Of a stretch of DNA of 64,000 bases, positions 1 through 11,700 are shown piece after piece. A program made the position numbers and the translations under genes. The notes beneath the pieces are model-generated. The model ran no database searches and was not told where the DNA came from. It worked only from the letters and a program-made list of their open reading frames with translations. The stretch's first letter is position 1; each line of letters starts with the position of its first letter. The stretch is from Pipra filicauda (taxonomy: Eukaryota > Chordata > Aves > Passeriformes > Pipridae): positions 2,170,001-2,234,000 of the forward strand of contig NW_024104162.1 in the NCBI RefSeq assembly GCF_003945595.2, written 5' to 3'.

Positions 1-950
1 TCCTTGTGAGGTGGTACAATGCTGTTATTCCTCCCCCCCCTTTACAGAGGGACAACTAAAACCCAGTGAAACGACATACCAATGGTTTCATGAGGCATCT
101 GGGACAGTGTAGATTTAACCTGGTTATCTGTAGGTCATTGTTTTTTCCTGGCTGGATGCCCAAAAGACATCTTGCTTTTCTGAGTATAACTGCTTTCGTG
201 ACACAAGAAGTATTTTGGTAATGTTTCCTATGGTCCCCTCCCGTGAGGCTGGCATGAATTATGAACTTCAGCTGACAGAAAACCATCTTGAAGCTACTGT
301 CATCTGGCAAAGGCTACAAGAGCCTTTGGATGAACTAGCCCACTGTGGGCAAGCCCTGGAGATTGAAAGAGTTTTACTCCTTTCCCATCGTGGTGACAAG
401 CACATCACATCCTGGCAGGACAGCAGTGTCCCAGTGCCAGCCAACCTCCACAGAGCAAATGGCATGTGGTGTCAGGGAATGCTTTCAAACAGCTGGCTGG
501 CAGAAGAGGATTCATCCAGATGAGTCTGAACATTTATATGCACAGCTGATATTGCTGGAAAGCAGAACTGGCATGGGAATAGCTCACAGAGTGGGAATGC
601 AGGGGAATCTTCAACAAAGGCTTTTATCTACCAAACAATTCAATCAGCTTGGGTGCAGCATGAAAGAGTGGCATGCACTGAAGCAGTGAAAGGGGAAAGG
701 GGACTTCTTTTGCCTCTATTTATATATCCTAGAAGCTGCCCTAGCAATGAATAATTGCAAATAATAATCATAATATCAAAATCAGAAAGGGCAAAAAAAG
801 AGCAGCTGCCTCCCTCCCCCTCTCTGGTGCTGGTGTTTGAGATGTCATTTGGATATGAAGTGGAGCCTGCTTCCAAAGGCAGGAGGCTGGCAGTCAGTGT
901 ATCTTTATCACAATCTCTTTCATGCTCTGGTGAGCTCTCTACCCCGTGCA

Positions 951-972
951 GGAGCAGCAGCAGCAGCAGCAC
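951..972 (+). repeat. Short (AGC)n trinucleotide run
   Basis: The plus strand reads GGAGCAGCAGCAGCAGCAGC. It is a minor microsatellite in non-coding sequence, and no long open frame with coding character spans it. Confidence 0.8.
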
Positions 973-3900
973 AGACAGAGATGCCAACCTGTCTCTGAGC
1001 AAACAAAAAGATTTGGGCTGAAGCCTCAGCCAATTCAAAGAAGACCCCTTGGGTGTTAGTTGCTGGTTATTTTTTATTCCCCTCCTGCTTTGTGCTAAGG
1101 CATGCAATGGCCTGTGCCTTTCCCCAGCTAAAAGGTCATTGATTTTTCATGTGGAAGAATTATCAGATTCATCGTCTTCTGCAGATTATAATGAACAGTA
1201 TCCTTTTTATCTGCTTCCTGCAACCTCAGCACCAGTGTCTGAGCTTGGAAGGGAAGCTTGAAAGCACAGTTTGTTTCTAACACTGGAGAAACAGTGTCAT
1301 ACTCTGGTGGGGTGTTGCAGGGAAGTCTCTGGTCCAGTCAAGATGTCAGAAGTCTGTGGTGTTGACGTGCCAACCCTCTGTAGCCTGCTCCTCTGGGCCA
1401 AGGGGGATGGCTACTTACCCCCCAGAACCCTTTAACTATTTCCCTTTCTATTTTTGGCCAGGCGAAAGGAATGGCTCCAGCAAGAAACCCTGGACCTTTT
1501 TGAATCATTCTAAAGGGGAGCTTTAAACCTTGTGATCACCAGCTTAATACCTCATTGCACCACTGGGAGATGCCCCTCCTTGGCAGAAGAGACTTGGAGG
1601 AGGGTACAGGCTGTGGTTTCTGATCAGTGCTTTGGAACTCTGAAATGGGGATGGTGAGGAAAAGCCCCCCTTCAGCACAACAGTGGCTTTAAAAGAGGGG
1701 ATGACTGAGACAGTTCAGTGGCAAAGGGAATCCAGCTATGAGGAGAAATCACATCTCACAAGAATGAGCCAGGGCCTGTCCCCCCCTTTCCTCAACAGAA
1801 GCTTTTCCTCAAGCTTTACGGAATTTCACCCTATTTCATCAGTTTTAAACTCCTGCTCTGGTTTTGGAGAAACTGGAATCAAAGGCCTTGACCTCAGATA
1901 ATGCATCATACCCCAGGTCATGAGTGCAGAAACACTCACTGTGAACCCAGTCCTGGGTTAGGAGCTGGGACGGAGGTGCATAACTCTGAGTTCTTTTATT
2001 CAATGTGAATACCACTCTTTTTGCTTTTCCACGTCAGTGATTAGTCAACAAGATGAGGGAGGATTAATTAGAAACTTCTGAAATGACTTCTTTAGCTTTC
2101 ATCCTCTCAGACTTCTGTCCCTGAATCTCTCCTGCAGTCCCCACATCCTGGGCATTGAGCACGATGTGATCACTCCACAGAGGAGCTCCTCTGAGCAGAT
2201 TTCATTACGGCTGAAACAGGATATGGGGAGGAAGGGAGGCAGGGCAGTGGGGGAGTAGCACCGAAGGAGAATTAGTTGACAAGGAGAAGCATGTGGAAGA
2301 AAAAGAGGAGCACTTGGGACTTTGGATGAAAAGTAGTTCATCCCTTCTCAGCCCATTAATAAGTTAATAACTTATCAGAGATTAACTTAACACCTTGAGG
2401 CACAGAAGACATTGCCTTGTTCTCACATTAGCTTGGCTCTATTGTAATTCCTTTATCTTACCTTTTTTTCCCCCTCAGCTATTGCATACTCACCTGGGGC
2501 CACACTAATATAACAGCATAAGATTCAATTACAAAAGACTACAATAAGAGTGCAAAATTCTCTTCCTGACATGCTGAATCAGTGCTCATAAGCATTAATT
2601 ATTGAGTGGCTAGCAGAATTATTTTTTTTTAAGTCGCAGTGGAAAAAAGAAAAAAACCTTAAGGCATCTCCTGTGCGCAGAGCAGCAATGCTCCCACATA
2701 GGATGTCCCTGGTTTTGCTGATTCTTGGGGCAAAGCACAGGCAGGAGGAACAGGGATGGGAGAGGAGGAACCAGGAAAAGACTGGGTGTTCAGAAGGAAA
2801 GGAGGAGAAGAGGGGAAAGAATGCCAAGTTGGCACAGTCCCCTCCTGAGGAAGGAGAGCCCCAGGGATATGTGGCACTTTTTATTTCCCTTGGTCTAAGC
2901 ACAAGGCTTTTTATCACAAAGGAGAGGAGGGAGCCCATGTGAGGGGAAAGATAAAGGTCTGACCACCAGGTCTCTGCTCTGCCTGGATGGGAAATATCCT
3001 TATCAGCCCATTTGATGCCTTCCTGAGAGCCTCAGCATTGTGTCCAGCACTCAAACATCCCTGTCCCTATCACCAGAGCCGACACTACCTCCAGCTTATC
3101 TCCTTGTTACAGGAGCCTCCATCTCCAGAGAACCTAAGCACATTTTACATGGTATCAACAGAGAGAACAAAGTAGTTCATCCTTTCACTGGCAGCTTCAG
3201 AGAAGCTTGGGTTTGAGGGGATTGTGGAAATTCAGCTCTTCTTCCTTATCTGGGGAGGTGCTCGCAGATCTGGACTTTGAGGCAGAGTAATGGGAGATGC
3301 TTATGCTGCTGCTCTTCATTTTGTGAACCAAAAGATGATGCCAGGATCCAGATAGGTTAATGCACTTTCTTGTATCCACAAAAAGTCATGGAGTTTAACA
3401 TCTATCGGTGTCTTCTCATTCTCAGCTGCAGATGAGTTAGATACACTAGAGCAAATGGAATATTTTCACTGCACAGATCCAATATTTGCTTCTAGCTTTC
3501 TTGGAGCAAATACAAAGAAACAGCAGAGCTCAGGGCATGGGTTTGCTTGGGATATCCCAGCAGACAGGAAGGGTTGGCCAGTTATTTCAGCTGGAGCTGC
3601 TCTAGGCTCACAGATGCCACTACAGAGTTATGTTACGATGACAAAGAGCAGGCACAATTCCCTCATCTCTCTGTCATGCCTCCCCTTTCCTATATTTAAA
3701 CATACATATTCTGTGGGGATGAAGACTTGGCTTCAGAAAATGTGCAAAATTCTGCTGCCCCACAGGGTTTTAGTCTTGTGTTCAGATGCACCGTGACAAA
3801 ATAAACAGTGTGTGTGTGTGAGAGGGAGTGAAGAGGATGACATCAGGATTACAAGCAGTGTCAAAGGAGACAGACTTGCCTTTCACGGGCGATATTTGCA

Positions 3901-4632
3901 TGTGTAACACAGGCTCCAAAGACTTCTATCACCTCCCTCCTTTGCCAGCGTTGTGTGTTATGCATTAAACATATGGCTCCACTTAAACCAGGGGCCAGGA
4001 TCCCCATGCGGGGTGAGGGTTTCCTGCGGTTGCCCCTCGTCCTCTGCGGATGGGAAAGTTTGGCAGAGACAGTGAGTAGGAAGGGCAGATGGAATCCGAT
4101 TAGTCAGCGATGGCACCGCAGCGTGTAATCCGATCCTCCCCACAAATGTCACACCCTGCACTCACTGGAAAGAGAAGGGAGGCAGGAGGAGCAGCCGATC
4201 TAACAGACCTAGGGCTGACACAGTATAACCCATTGTGGGTTTTATCCAAAGATGACAAAACAAACATGTTTGACTGGGTGACGGATGAGATCTCAGAGGT
4301 AAAAGATCAGGCTAACGCTGCTTTTTCATGGGCAGAATAGATGACACTCTGTAATCCTTTAATTGGGCTAAAACATGAAATTGCATGTTTTATGCTTGTG
4401 CTCAGATCCGGATAGATTTGATTTAGAATCATATAATCAAGTGAACTGTGTGTTGGTGAAAGATGGCATGACATGCCTGCTCTCCCTTCACACAGCAGCA
4501 GGGGCAGTACAAAGGGAGCTTCACCCCCCACCCTGGTATATATCAACCCAAAGTGATGAGTTTGCTAAAAATTTGTGACCTCATCTTTCCTGCAATTCTC
4601 TGCTGAGACAGATACAGTGCAATGTCTTCTGG

Positions 4633-4677
4633 TTTTATTTTATTTTATTTTATTTTATTTTATTTTATTTTATTTTA
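4633..4677 (+). repeat. (TTTTA)9 microsatellite
   Basis: Nine uninterrupted TTTTA units occupy exactly 45 bases. The reverse complement is TAAAA, a unit that can grow from the A-rich tail of a retroelement, but no element body is recognisable beside it. Confidence 0.97.
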
Positions 4678-7600
4678 CCTTTTTTATGTGCTATCTATAA
4701 GCTTATGTTACACAGGACCTAGCAGGTATCCAGGTGATGGCTATTTCCCTTTGCATCTTGGGAGATGAACTAGATTTTTGTCTGATAACTAAAAATGAAA
4801 GGCTCTACATCTCATTTCTTATTCCCTGAGGCATCGATTTTGGTATTCTATAAAGTTATGGATTTGAGTGGAGATTGCTCTGATGTCCTTATCCATTCCC
4901 CCAGTAGCAGACTCAGAGAAAACTGCAAGGTGTGACCATTAGTACAACAAATCAAAAATGCCTCTGCAAGCAAGTCACTGAAAGTACAAAAGGCCTTCAC
5001 CTCTCCCTTCCTCCTCCTTTTCTTCCTGTTTTCCCAGTCCTTGTCTCTCTCCCCTGAAAGAAGTTGCAAGGCTTTGTGTTTAATTAAGACATATTGTCCA
5101 GCCAATTGGGAAGCGGGAAATAGCAGGAGATGTTTTACAAATAGGAACAATTCTTGTTCATTATCCCTTAATTGAAGCAACAAAAAGGTGCTGGAAAACA
5201 TCCATCAGATGCACATTCATGTACATCATCAGAGAGGATTGGATTTAGGAACTCACAAAAGCGACGTCAAATGTTCCAATCAAGAGTTATACAGGCACCA
5301 GGGAAACAAAGAATTGGAGACACAAATACATCAGAATTAGCCCAATTACAGATTATATGCTTCTGGAAAACACATTCCCTGGCTCTCTTCCAGGATTTTC
5401 TTATTTCACACTCCTGTCATTCCTAGCTGTGGTATGAAAGTCAATGTTACTTTTCCCTCCTCTGCCGGCCCTTGCGCTTGTCTCAGGGAGAAGGTATCGC
5501 TCTGGAGGGTTTTAGAGAAGCCTGTTGTGAAGACACAAGTTCTGACCTGCAGACTGTCACCCCAGCTTGAACTCGGGGTACACTCACCAAGTGTCTGAGA
5601 ATGACACTTGGTGCATCTTTTCCATCCTTGTTCCTTCATATTTTGAAGTTTGGCTGCTCTGCTAAGCCACTGTTCTGGAGCAGAAGAGATAAATAACATA
5701 AGAGAGCCTGCTGAGGGAAAGATTTTGAGCCTGGAAGGCCAGGAAATCCTGTTACCCATTTAAGTATGCATTTTAAATCTTGCTTGGCCTGCTTCTGAGC
5801 TCATTTACACTCTAACATCATGGCCCTGCAGAGCCAGACTTTATTCCCACATGTCTGTTAGACTCAAGTTGTCTGCCTTGTCATTTTTTAAAAGGTGCTT
5901 TGAGTTTTAAATTAGGGGCAGAACATGCCAAGGACCCTCAAGGTACCTACTGAAATGTAAGAGCACCTCAATGCTTCCTGGAAAGAAAGCCATCACCAGG
6001 AAAAATGGCATCACACCTCATTGGACTGTAGTAATAGACCCAAACATGACAGGATATTGTTAAAAATGCTCCTGATCAGTACCCACAGCTGTCGAGCTAA
6101 TTATTCTCACTGTCTTGTCATAGATACTTCTATGGTCTCCAGGGTACTTGAGCATTTCACAATCTCTAATATAGTTCTCTTCACACACTCCTGAGAGACA
6201 CATCTCCGCCATCACCTCCTCCTCTCCTTCATCCCTGTGGGATGACTGAGGGACACGGTGGCTTGGCAGCCTATTCCTATGCTGTGCACTGTGGTGTTTC
6301 CCCTTGAATAGCACACATCTCACCAACTTTATCTATCCCAGCATAGGACATGGAATTTAAGCACCCACCATTGATGGGAGGAAGTAGGAAGTACCAGATG
6401 TGAATTCTGCTCATCTGAAGGTGGGGAGCCTCATGTGGGCCCTGATCTTTATGGGAGGTGAGCCCAGGGATAAGCACCCCAAGCTGGACCGTGCTATGGG
6501 ACTGCTGTGAAGCAGTGGAAGCTGCTTATACTTCATGAAACCACGCCTGGTGAAAGAACATCCCTCCAGCAGCCTGGGGATGGCTTGGAAGAACTTGAAC
6601 CCAAACCTGAAGACGTCCTTGGGAGACACTGCTTGAGCTCAAAGGTTTTTTGAGCTAATGGAAGAAGCCTGTTGGTCCACTGTTCAGCTCTCAAGAAGAG
6701 CATACAACACCCAGGTGAGGTTTTCCTCCTGACAGGATGAAACAGGAGTCTATGTGCCCTGTTTCAGCTGGGAGATCTGCAGAGTGGCTCTGTCTTTGCC
6801 TTCAGTGAGAAATTCTCCCATGATTTTCCCTCACACTTCCTTCAGCAGCTGCAATTCCCATGTTAGTTTCCTCTGTCATCCCCACAAGCCCTCCCCGCCT
6901 TGTTTTGAAATCCCCACCACCGACCAGGGAAAGTGTTTGCATTGTGGCTGACATTTGTTGATTTTCTTTAGGTGGCTCAGGGCTGCAGGCATTCCTTATT
7001 ACTTTTTTATTAGCCAATTTGAATACTCATTTAGCCTCACTAAGCGTGTGATGGTTTTTAATTCTTCCTTCAGAGGCTTTTGTGTAGAGCCTGTCCTTGG
7101 GCCTCACTAATAACACAGGATCCCACACAATGCAACTGAGGTGAGAGACCATAGCTCAAGAAACAAGACCCATCATCTGGGCTCATTTCATATATATGAC
7201 AAGGCTGAGGCCTCCTTTTGTTTTGCCACTTGCTTTCCTGTACAGCAGGACTGCCAGAAATCACAGCAGTACAAGACATACCAGGGTGACACAGTACATT
7301 ACACTGGACAAACAAGGCTCCAAAATACTTTGCAAAATTAAATAATTAAAGTGGCAAGACCATAAACAATATAAATTATGGAAGTGATAGAGTGAGCACA
7401 GTCAATGAGGAATAAATTAAGTCATCCAGGCTAATAAGAGCTAAAAAAAAATTACTATAACCATTACTATAACATTATTAAAAAAGCCCAACAGGTGACT
7501 AGCAGAGAAATACTGTGTTTTGACATCCAGCTCCTGGGCACTGCTTTTGGCCTGCTTTTCAGGTGTGCTGAGTACCCAAACCTGGCCAGGACAGACCGTA

Positions 7601-7722
7601 ATGTTTTTTTCGATTCCGACCAAAGGAGGAAAGTAGGGAGGGAATAGATGATGGGAGGAGAACTGGTCCTGTCATTTCTCAGGTTGCAAGGCCAAATAAA
7701 AAAAAACATGTCCCAGGAATGG

Positions 7723-7758
7723 ATAGTCACTATGCAATATAGTCACTATAGTGACTAT
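7723..7758. repeat. 20-bp perfect palindrome with flanking direct repeat
   Basis: ATAGTCACTATAGTGACTAT at 7739-7758 equals its own reverse complement. The half-unit ATAGTCACTAT also occurs at 7723-7733, so three copies of the same word lie within 36 bases, two direct and one inverted. Confidence 0.95.
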
Positions 7759-8574
7759 CTCTTTGGGGGAAAGGGATGACTGGGATCCTTCACCACCCTG
7801 GAAGGCTCTGGGAGAACTGCTGTGGTGACAAGGGAGGGAGCACAAGCACCACGGCTGCCTGAGCTGTGTTACTGTGGATAAATATGAACCTTTGGTCTCT
7901 CTGCCTCTTAGTCCGGCAGTTTGCTTAAGCACGAAATCCAGCTGCACACAGAAAAGGTACATTCTGCTGCTTTTTCAAGTGTCTTGGATTCTATTGTGTA
8001 CAAATTTACAAATGAACTGCTTGAGTGTTGACTAATGCTGCAGCCTGCAGTCATGGTAAGAGCCCATTTATTTATAGGCTCTTCAAGGACAAGAAGATGC
8101 CGTATTTGTACAATCCTCCAGCACACAGCTAACAAACAGTTACCTGCCTCAGCCACATTTCAGAAGAGGACGATATATGAGACCCTCAAGGAAAATACAC
8201 AGCTCAGCCATCGTCTGCTGGCAGGAAGGTCATGCAACGCCACTGGCTTCTGATGATGGCAGAGCTGCAAATGTATAAAGAAGGATTTTTTTCCTGCTCC
8301 ATCAGTTTGATTGGAAGTGTGTCCAGGAGGTTACTCAGGACATCTAGCTGAGCCGTGCTGGGAGCAGACAGTCCCAGCTGCTGTGTGTGCACAGCACCCA
8401 CTCGTTTAAATGAGGCTATGTGTTTGCAATCGATGGGACTGTCTGATCCCTGGATGCTGGGGAACTCTCCTTTTCTATTTCCTGCTGGTATTTTCAAAGG
8501 TGCATGACCGCACAGATCACCTTAATAACAAGAGCCCAAAAGAAGAATTAATAAAACTCTGAGTGGGTCTTACC

Positions 8575-8712
8575 CTGAGATCTCACAGTGCTTAACAAAG
8601 GAAAGGCACCATCAGTTCTTTTTATATGGGGGGTAGAAAGAGGTGAGGTGATTTATTTATCCACACTCATGCAGTGAATCGGTGGTAAAGCAGCTAGCTG
8701 GATCTCTCCAGC
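8575..8712 (-). mobile_element. Ancient amniote interspersed repeat (CR1/L3-type), antisense copy
   Basis: The plus strand reads GAGATCTCACAGTGCTTAAC, a gap, a worn equivalent of the usual 'cattttacagatgggg' block, then GAGGTGAGGTGATTTATTTA and TCATGCAGTGAATCGGTGGT. This order matches the widespread old vertebrate repeat whose typical text is 'gatctcaaagcgcttaacaaa ... gaggtgaagtgacttgcccaaggtcacacag'. No coding sequence remains. The family name (L3, or a SINE sharing its tail) is from memory of the consensus and is not certain. Confidence 0.55.
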
Positions 8713-11700
8713 TGTGCTTTGAGGCTTCGTATATGTCCATGGGAACAGTCCTAAAACATTTATCCTTCAAGAGTGCATCCCGCCCCTGCTGCTTTGCGCA
8801 GAAATTAGTCCTATGAAGAAAAATTCATCTTTGCACTGGCCTGGGCTGGAGCAGGCAAACAGCAGAGTTCTGGTACATTAGAGCACATCAACATAAACTT
8901 GTGGTCACAGACATAAAAAGTACACAGAGAAAGGACATGCGTGAGATGGGAGCAGGGAAGTATGAGATGTCTGGAGAATCTGTGCTGGAAAGCCAGTTAT
9001 TTAAATTCACTCCCCCTGTGTTTAGAGGAGGTTGCATTGGCTTGCCCTGTGGATATACCCCTGGTGGCAGTCAGAGGCAAGGGCTTCTGCTCAGCTGGAG
9101 AGGCAGCTGGGTGCTCCCCTGGCCCCAAGGTCCTTGGAGACTTCAAGCGGATCCAAGTGAAGAGCCTTTCTGCCATGTCTATGGATTTTTGTGCATTCAC
9201 AACACACAGCGTCGCTGTCATTAAGGCTACAGGAAAAGAGCACATCAGGGCACATCTAGAGGACAGAGATTGTTGACCACTTGTGCTGAACAGAGCAAAG
9301 GTCTGTAATGAAGCCCAGTGGGATGTGGTCCATCTGGCCTCTCAGCATGTTCATCAAACCCTCGCTCTTCAGGGCAGCACTGAAGGCTGGATTGGGCTTT
9401 TCACAAGCAGCCGACCTGCAGGAGAGAGTGATCATGAGGGATGTCTGCCTGCACTGCCCTTTGGCTGCAGTGAATGGTGCAGATTTGGAGGGCTGGGAGC
9501 TTCAAAAGGGCCACAGGGAGATGGGGAAAGGAAAGGCCAGAAGTTCCTTGAGCTTTGCATGGTCCGGTGAGGATGCAAGAGCAACTTTGCAGGTGCCCAG
9601 CAGACACTGAGAACCTGTGGTATTTACCCTGAGTATTTATCCACTGCCAAATATTTAATTATGCAGGGGAAGATACCACTTAGGCTGAGATATCTTGGTT
9701 TCATTAAAGAAGTTGCAGAAATCATTGCTCTCTCCCCCTGGGCTCTGTGAAGGAAAATCCTGCTGATGGAGTCAATTGGATCTGGAGGGGCCACAAAGCT
9801 GTTGAGCCCCAGGTTAGCAGAGGATTTAGAAGCAGACATGCCTGCGCCTGGGCATTAGAGCATCAGTGCAACCAAGCTCCCAGACAGTTTTAACAGGTGC
9901 CGTGAGCTGATTACAGAATGTGCAGCCCAGGGCCCTTGCTCCACATCCCCACAAATTTCATTCCTGCGGATAAGACGGCAATGAATTTGCCAGTCATTAA
10001 CAACAAATAATATCTCTCAGTCCTTCTTGGGTAAGCATCATTGTGGAATTGCTCTTTCACTTTTATTTTACAGGGTTCCCTGTGATAAATTTAGCTTGTA
10101 AAGGGTGATTAAGACACTTCATTATGTTTTAATGTGTCTTTAGGCCTATGTAGAGTAGTAATGCTCATTCTGGATCTCCCTGGAATTAGTTGGCTGCTAC
10201 AGCCCAGAAAATCCTGCATGAGTGGTATGACTGGCTGGGCACCTCACCAGTGGGCCCTGCCTCATGGTAGGGAACATCAGGAAGCCCAAAATGATGTCTC
10301 CACTGCTGGAGACAGTCCAGGTCAGCACATCAGCCAGGTGTGGGTCTCACAGGAGAATTAGGTTGGTCATTTCTTCCCCTCACCACCCAGTTTATCCATT
10401 TCAAACCACAGGTGTGCAGGTAACAATGAGGTCTCAACCAACTCTGGCTGCCAAAGCTGGAATTCACCACCAGGTTTGGATTTTCTCTCTAACAAGCAGT
10501 TCCTCAGAGCCTTGCATGGTGAAGCTGGTTCAGCAAAGTGCAAGGGGGTATTTGCATCCCAAATTTCAACCCAGAAGCCCTCCATCCCACACTGATAAAC
10601 CTTGAAGATGGCTAATTCCTATTTTGTGCTTTACTCAGCCGAAAACTTTATCCAGTGACATGTAGTCACAGAAGTGCCCTGGTTTGGGAAGGCAGGCAAT
10701 TATTTCCTGCCTGAAGGGAGAAAGTTCATACTGTGCTGTGCTTTGTGTTTTCTACAGAGCAGAGCTGCTCTGATCGCTCCCAGGCTTCCTCAGCTGTTTG
10801 TCAGTCACCAGCTCTCTTCATGGACTATGTAAGGAGCCCAAGTACCTCATTAAGATGTTTTCAATTGCTCTTTGCAGCCATGTGCAAAGCAATGCACAGT
10901 GTAAAACCTAAATTAGGCACTGTGAAAAACTCACAGGAAGATGTCCATGCTTTAAGCATTCTGTCTATATGGGAGGGAACACATTTGATCCCAGAAAAAA
11001 ACTTCTGCCCCATCATCCCCTCTGCCTTTCTCTTCCACTGCCACCCAGTGCCTGCTTTTTGTGACTGGGCATTGGGATTTCACAAGGTAATGGGGAAATA
11101 CTAAGTTATTTTAATTCTTCGTGTTCTCTCACTTAAGATTTCTATTACATACTTTAACTATTCTAGTTTAAGGCACTTTTCTTCTCTTTTAGAATTCCGA
11201 AGACCTACTGATGAAACTCCTTAATGTTTTGAGAAATTTCCTATATTCAATCTTCTTTTCTTATCTGTTATTTTTTGTGGGCACCATATAAAGGCTGAAC
11301 ATTACTATAGATAACAGCATTGGGAATTAAACGCTTAGCTGGGAAACCTCTCCCATCCCTTCCCATATAGGTTTAGATCTTGCTTGCTAAGGTTTTTAGG
11401 TGAGAATTAGAGCTTTGGGTCCTAAGTCAGCCACAACAGTCACACTGTCAAGGGCTGGGAGGTTGTTCCCTGTGGAAAGTCTAGTGTTGGGCTAATTTCT
11501 CCTGGCAGTTTGAGGTAGCTGTGTCAGCCTTCCTCCCTCCCTGTGCTGAACTGCTGCATGGTCTTGCCACATATTGTTAAAGAGGGGCATCCTCCACCCA
11601 GCAATGGATGCATTTCAGAGGCAGGTGATATGTAAAGCTCCCTGGCTTCCTTCAGGCTGATGAGCTGCTCATTGGCCCGTGTGTTAGTCCCTGGGACATG

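Larger units (their letters stand above)
1..8574. other. Non-coding sequence, no gene recognised
   Basis: No open frame has coding character, splice context or family resemblance. The stretch from about 4,190 to 4,470 is AT-rich with words such as GTAATCCTTTAATTGGGCTA and GTTTTATCCAAAGATGACAA. It looks like a candidate conserved regulatory element, but this is judged by eye only. The rest shows nothing beyond the short AGC, TG and TTTTA repeats and the palindrome listed separately. Confidence 0.6.

Noticed and set aside
1049..1261. Small plus-strand frame starting GVSCWLFFIPLLLCA, looking like a secreted peptide with a signal sequence
   Set aside because: The frame opens with TTG rather than ATG. 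There is no upstream in-frame ATG with good context, and the downstream part is unrecognised.
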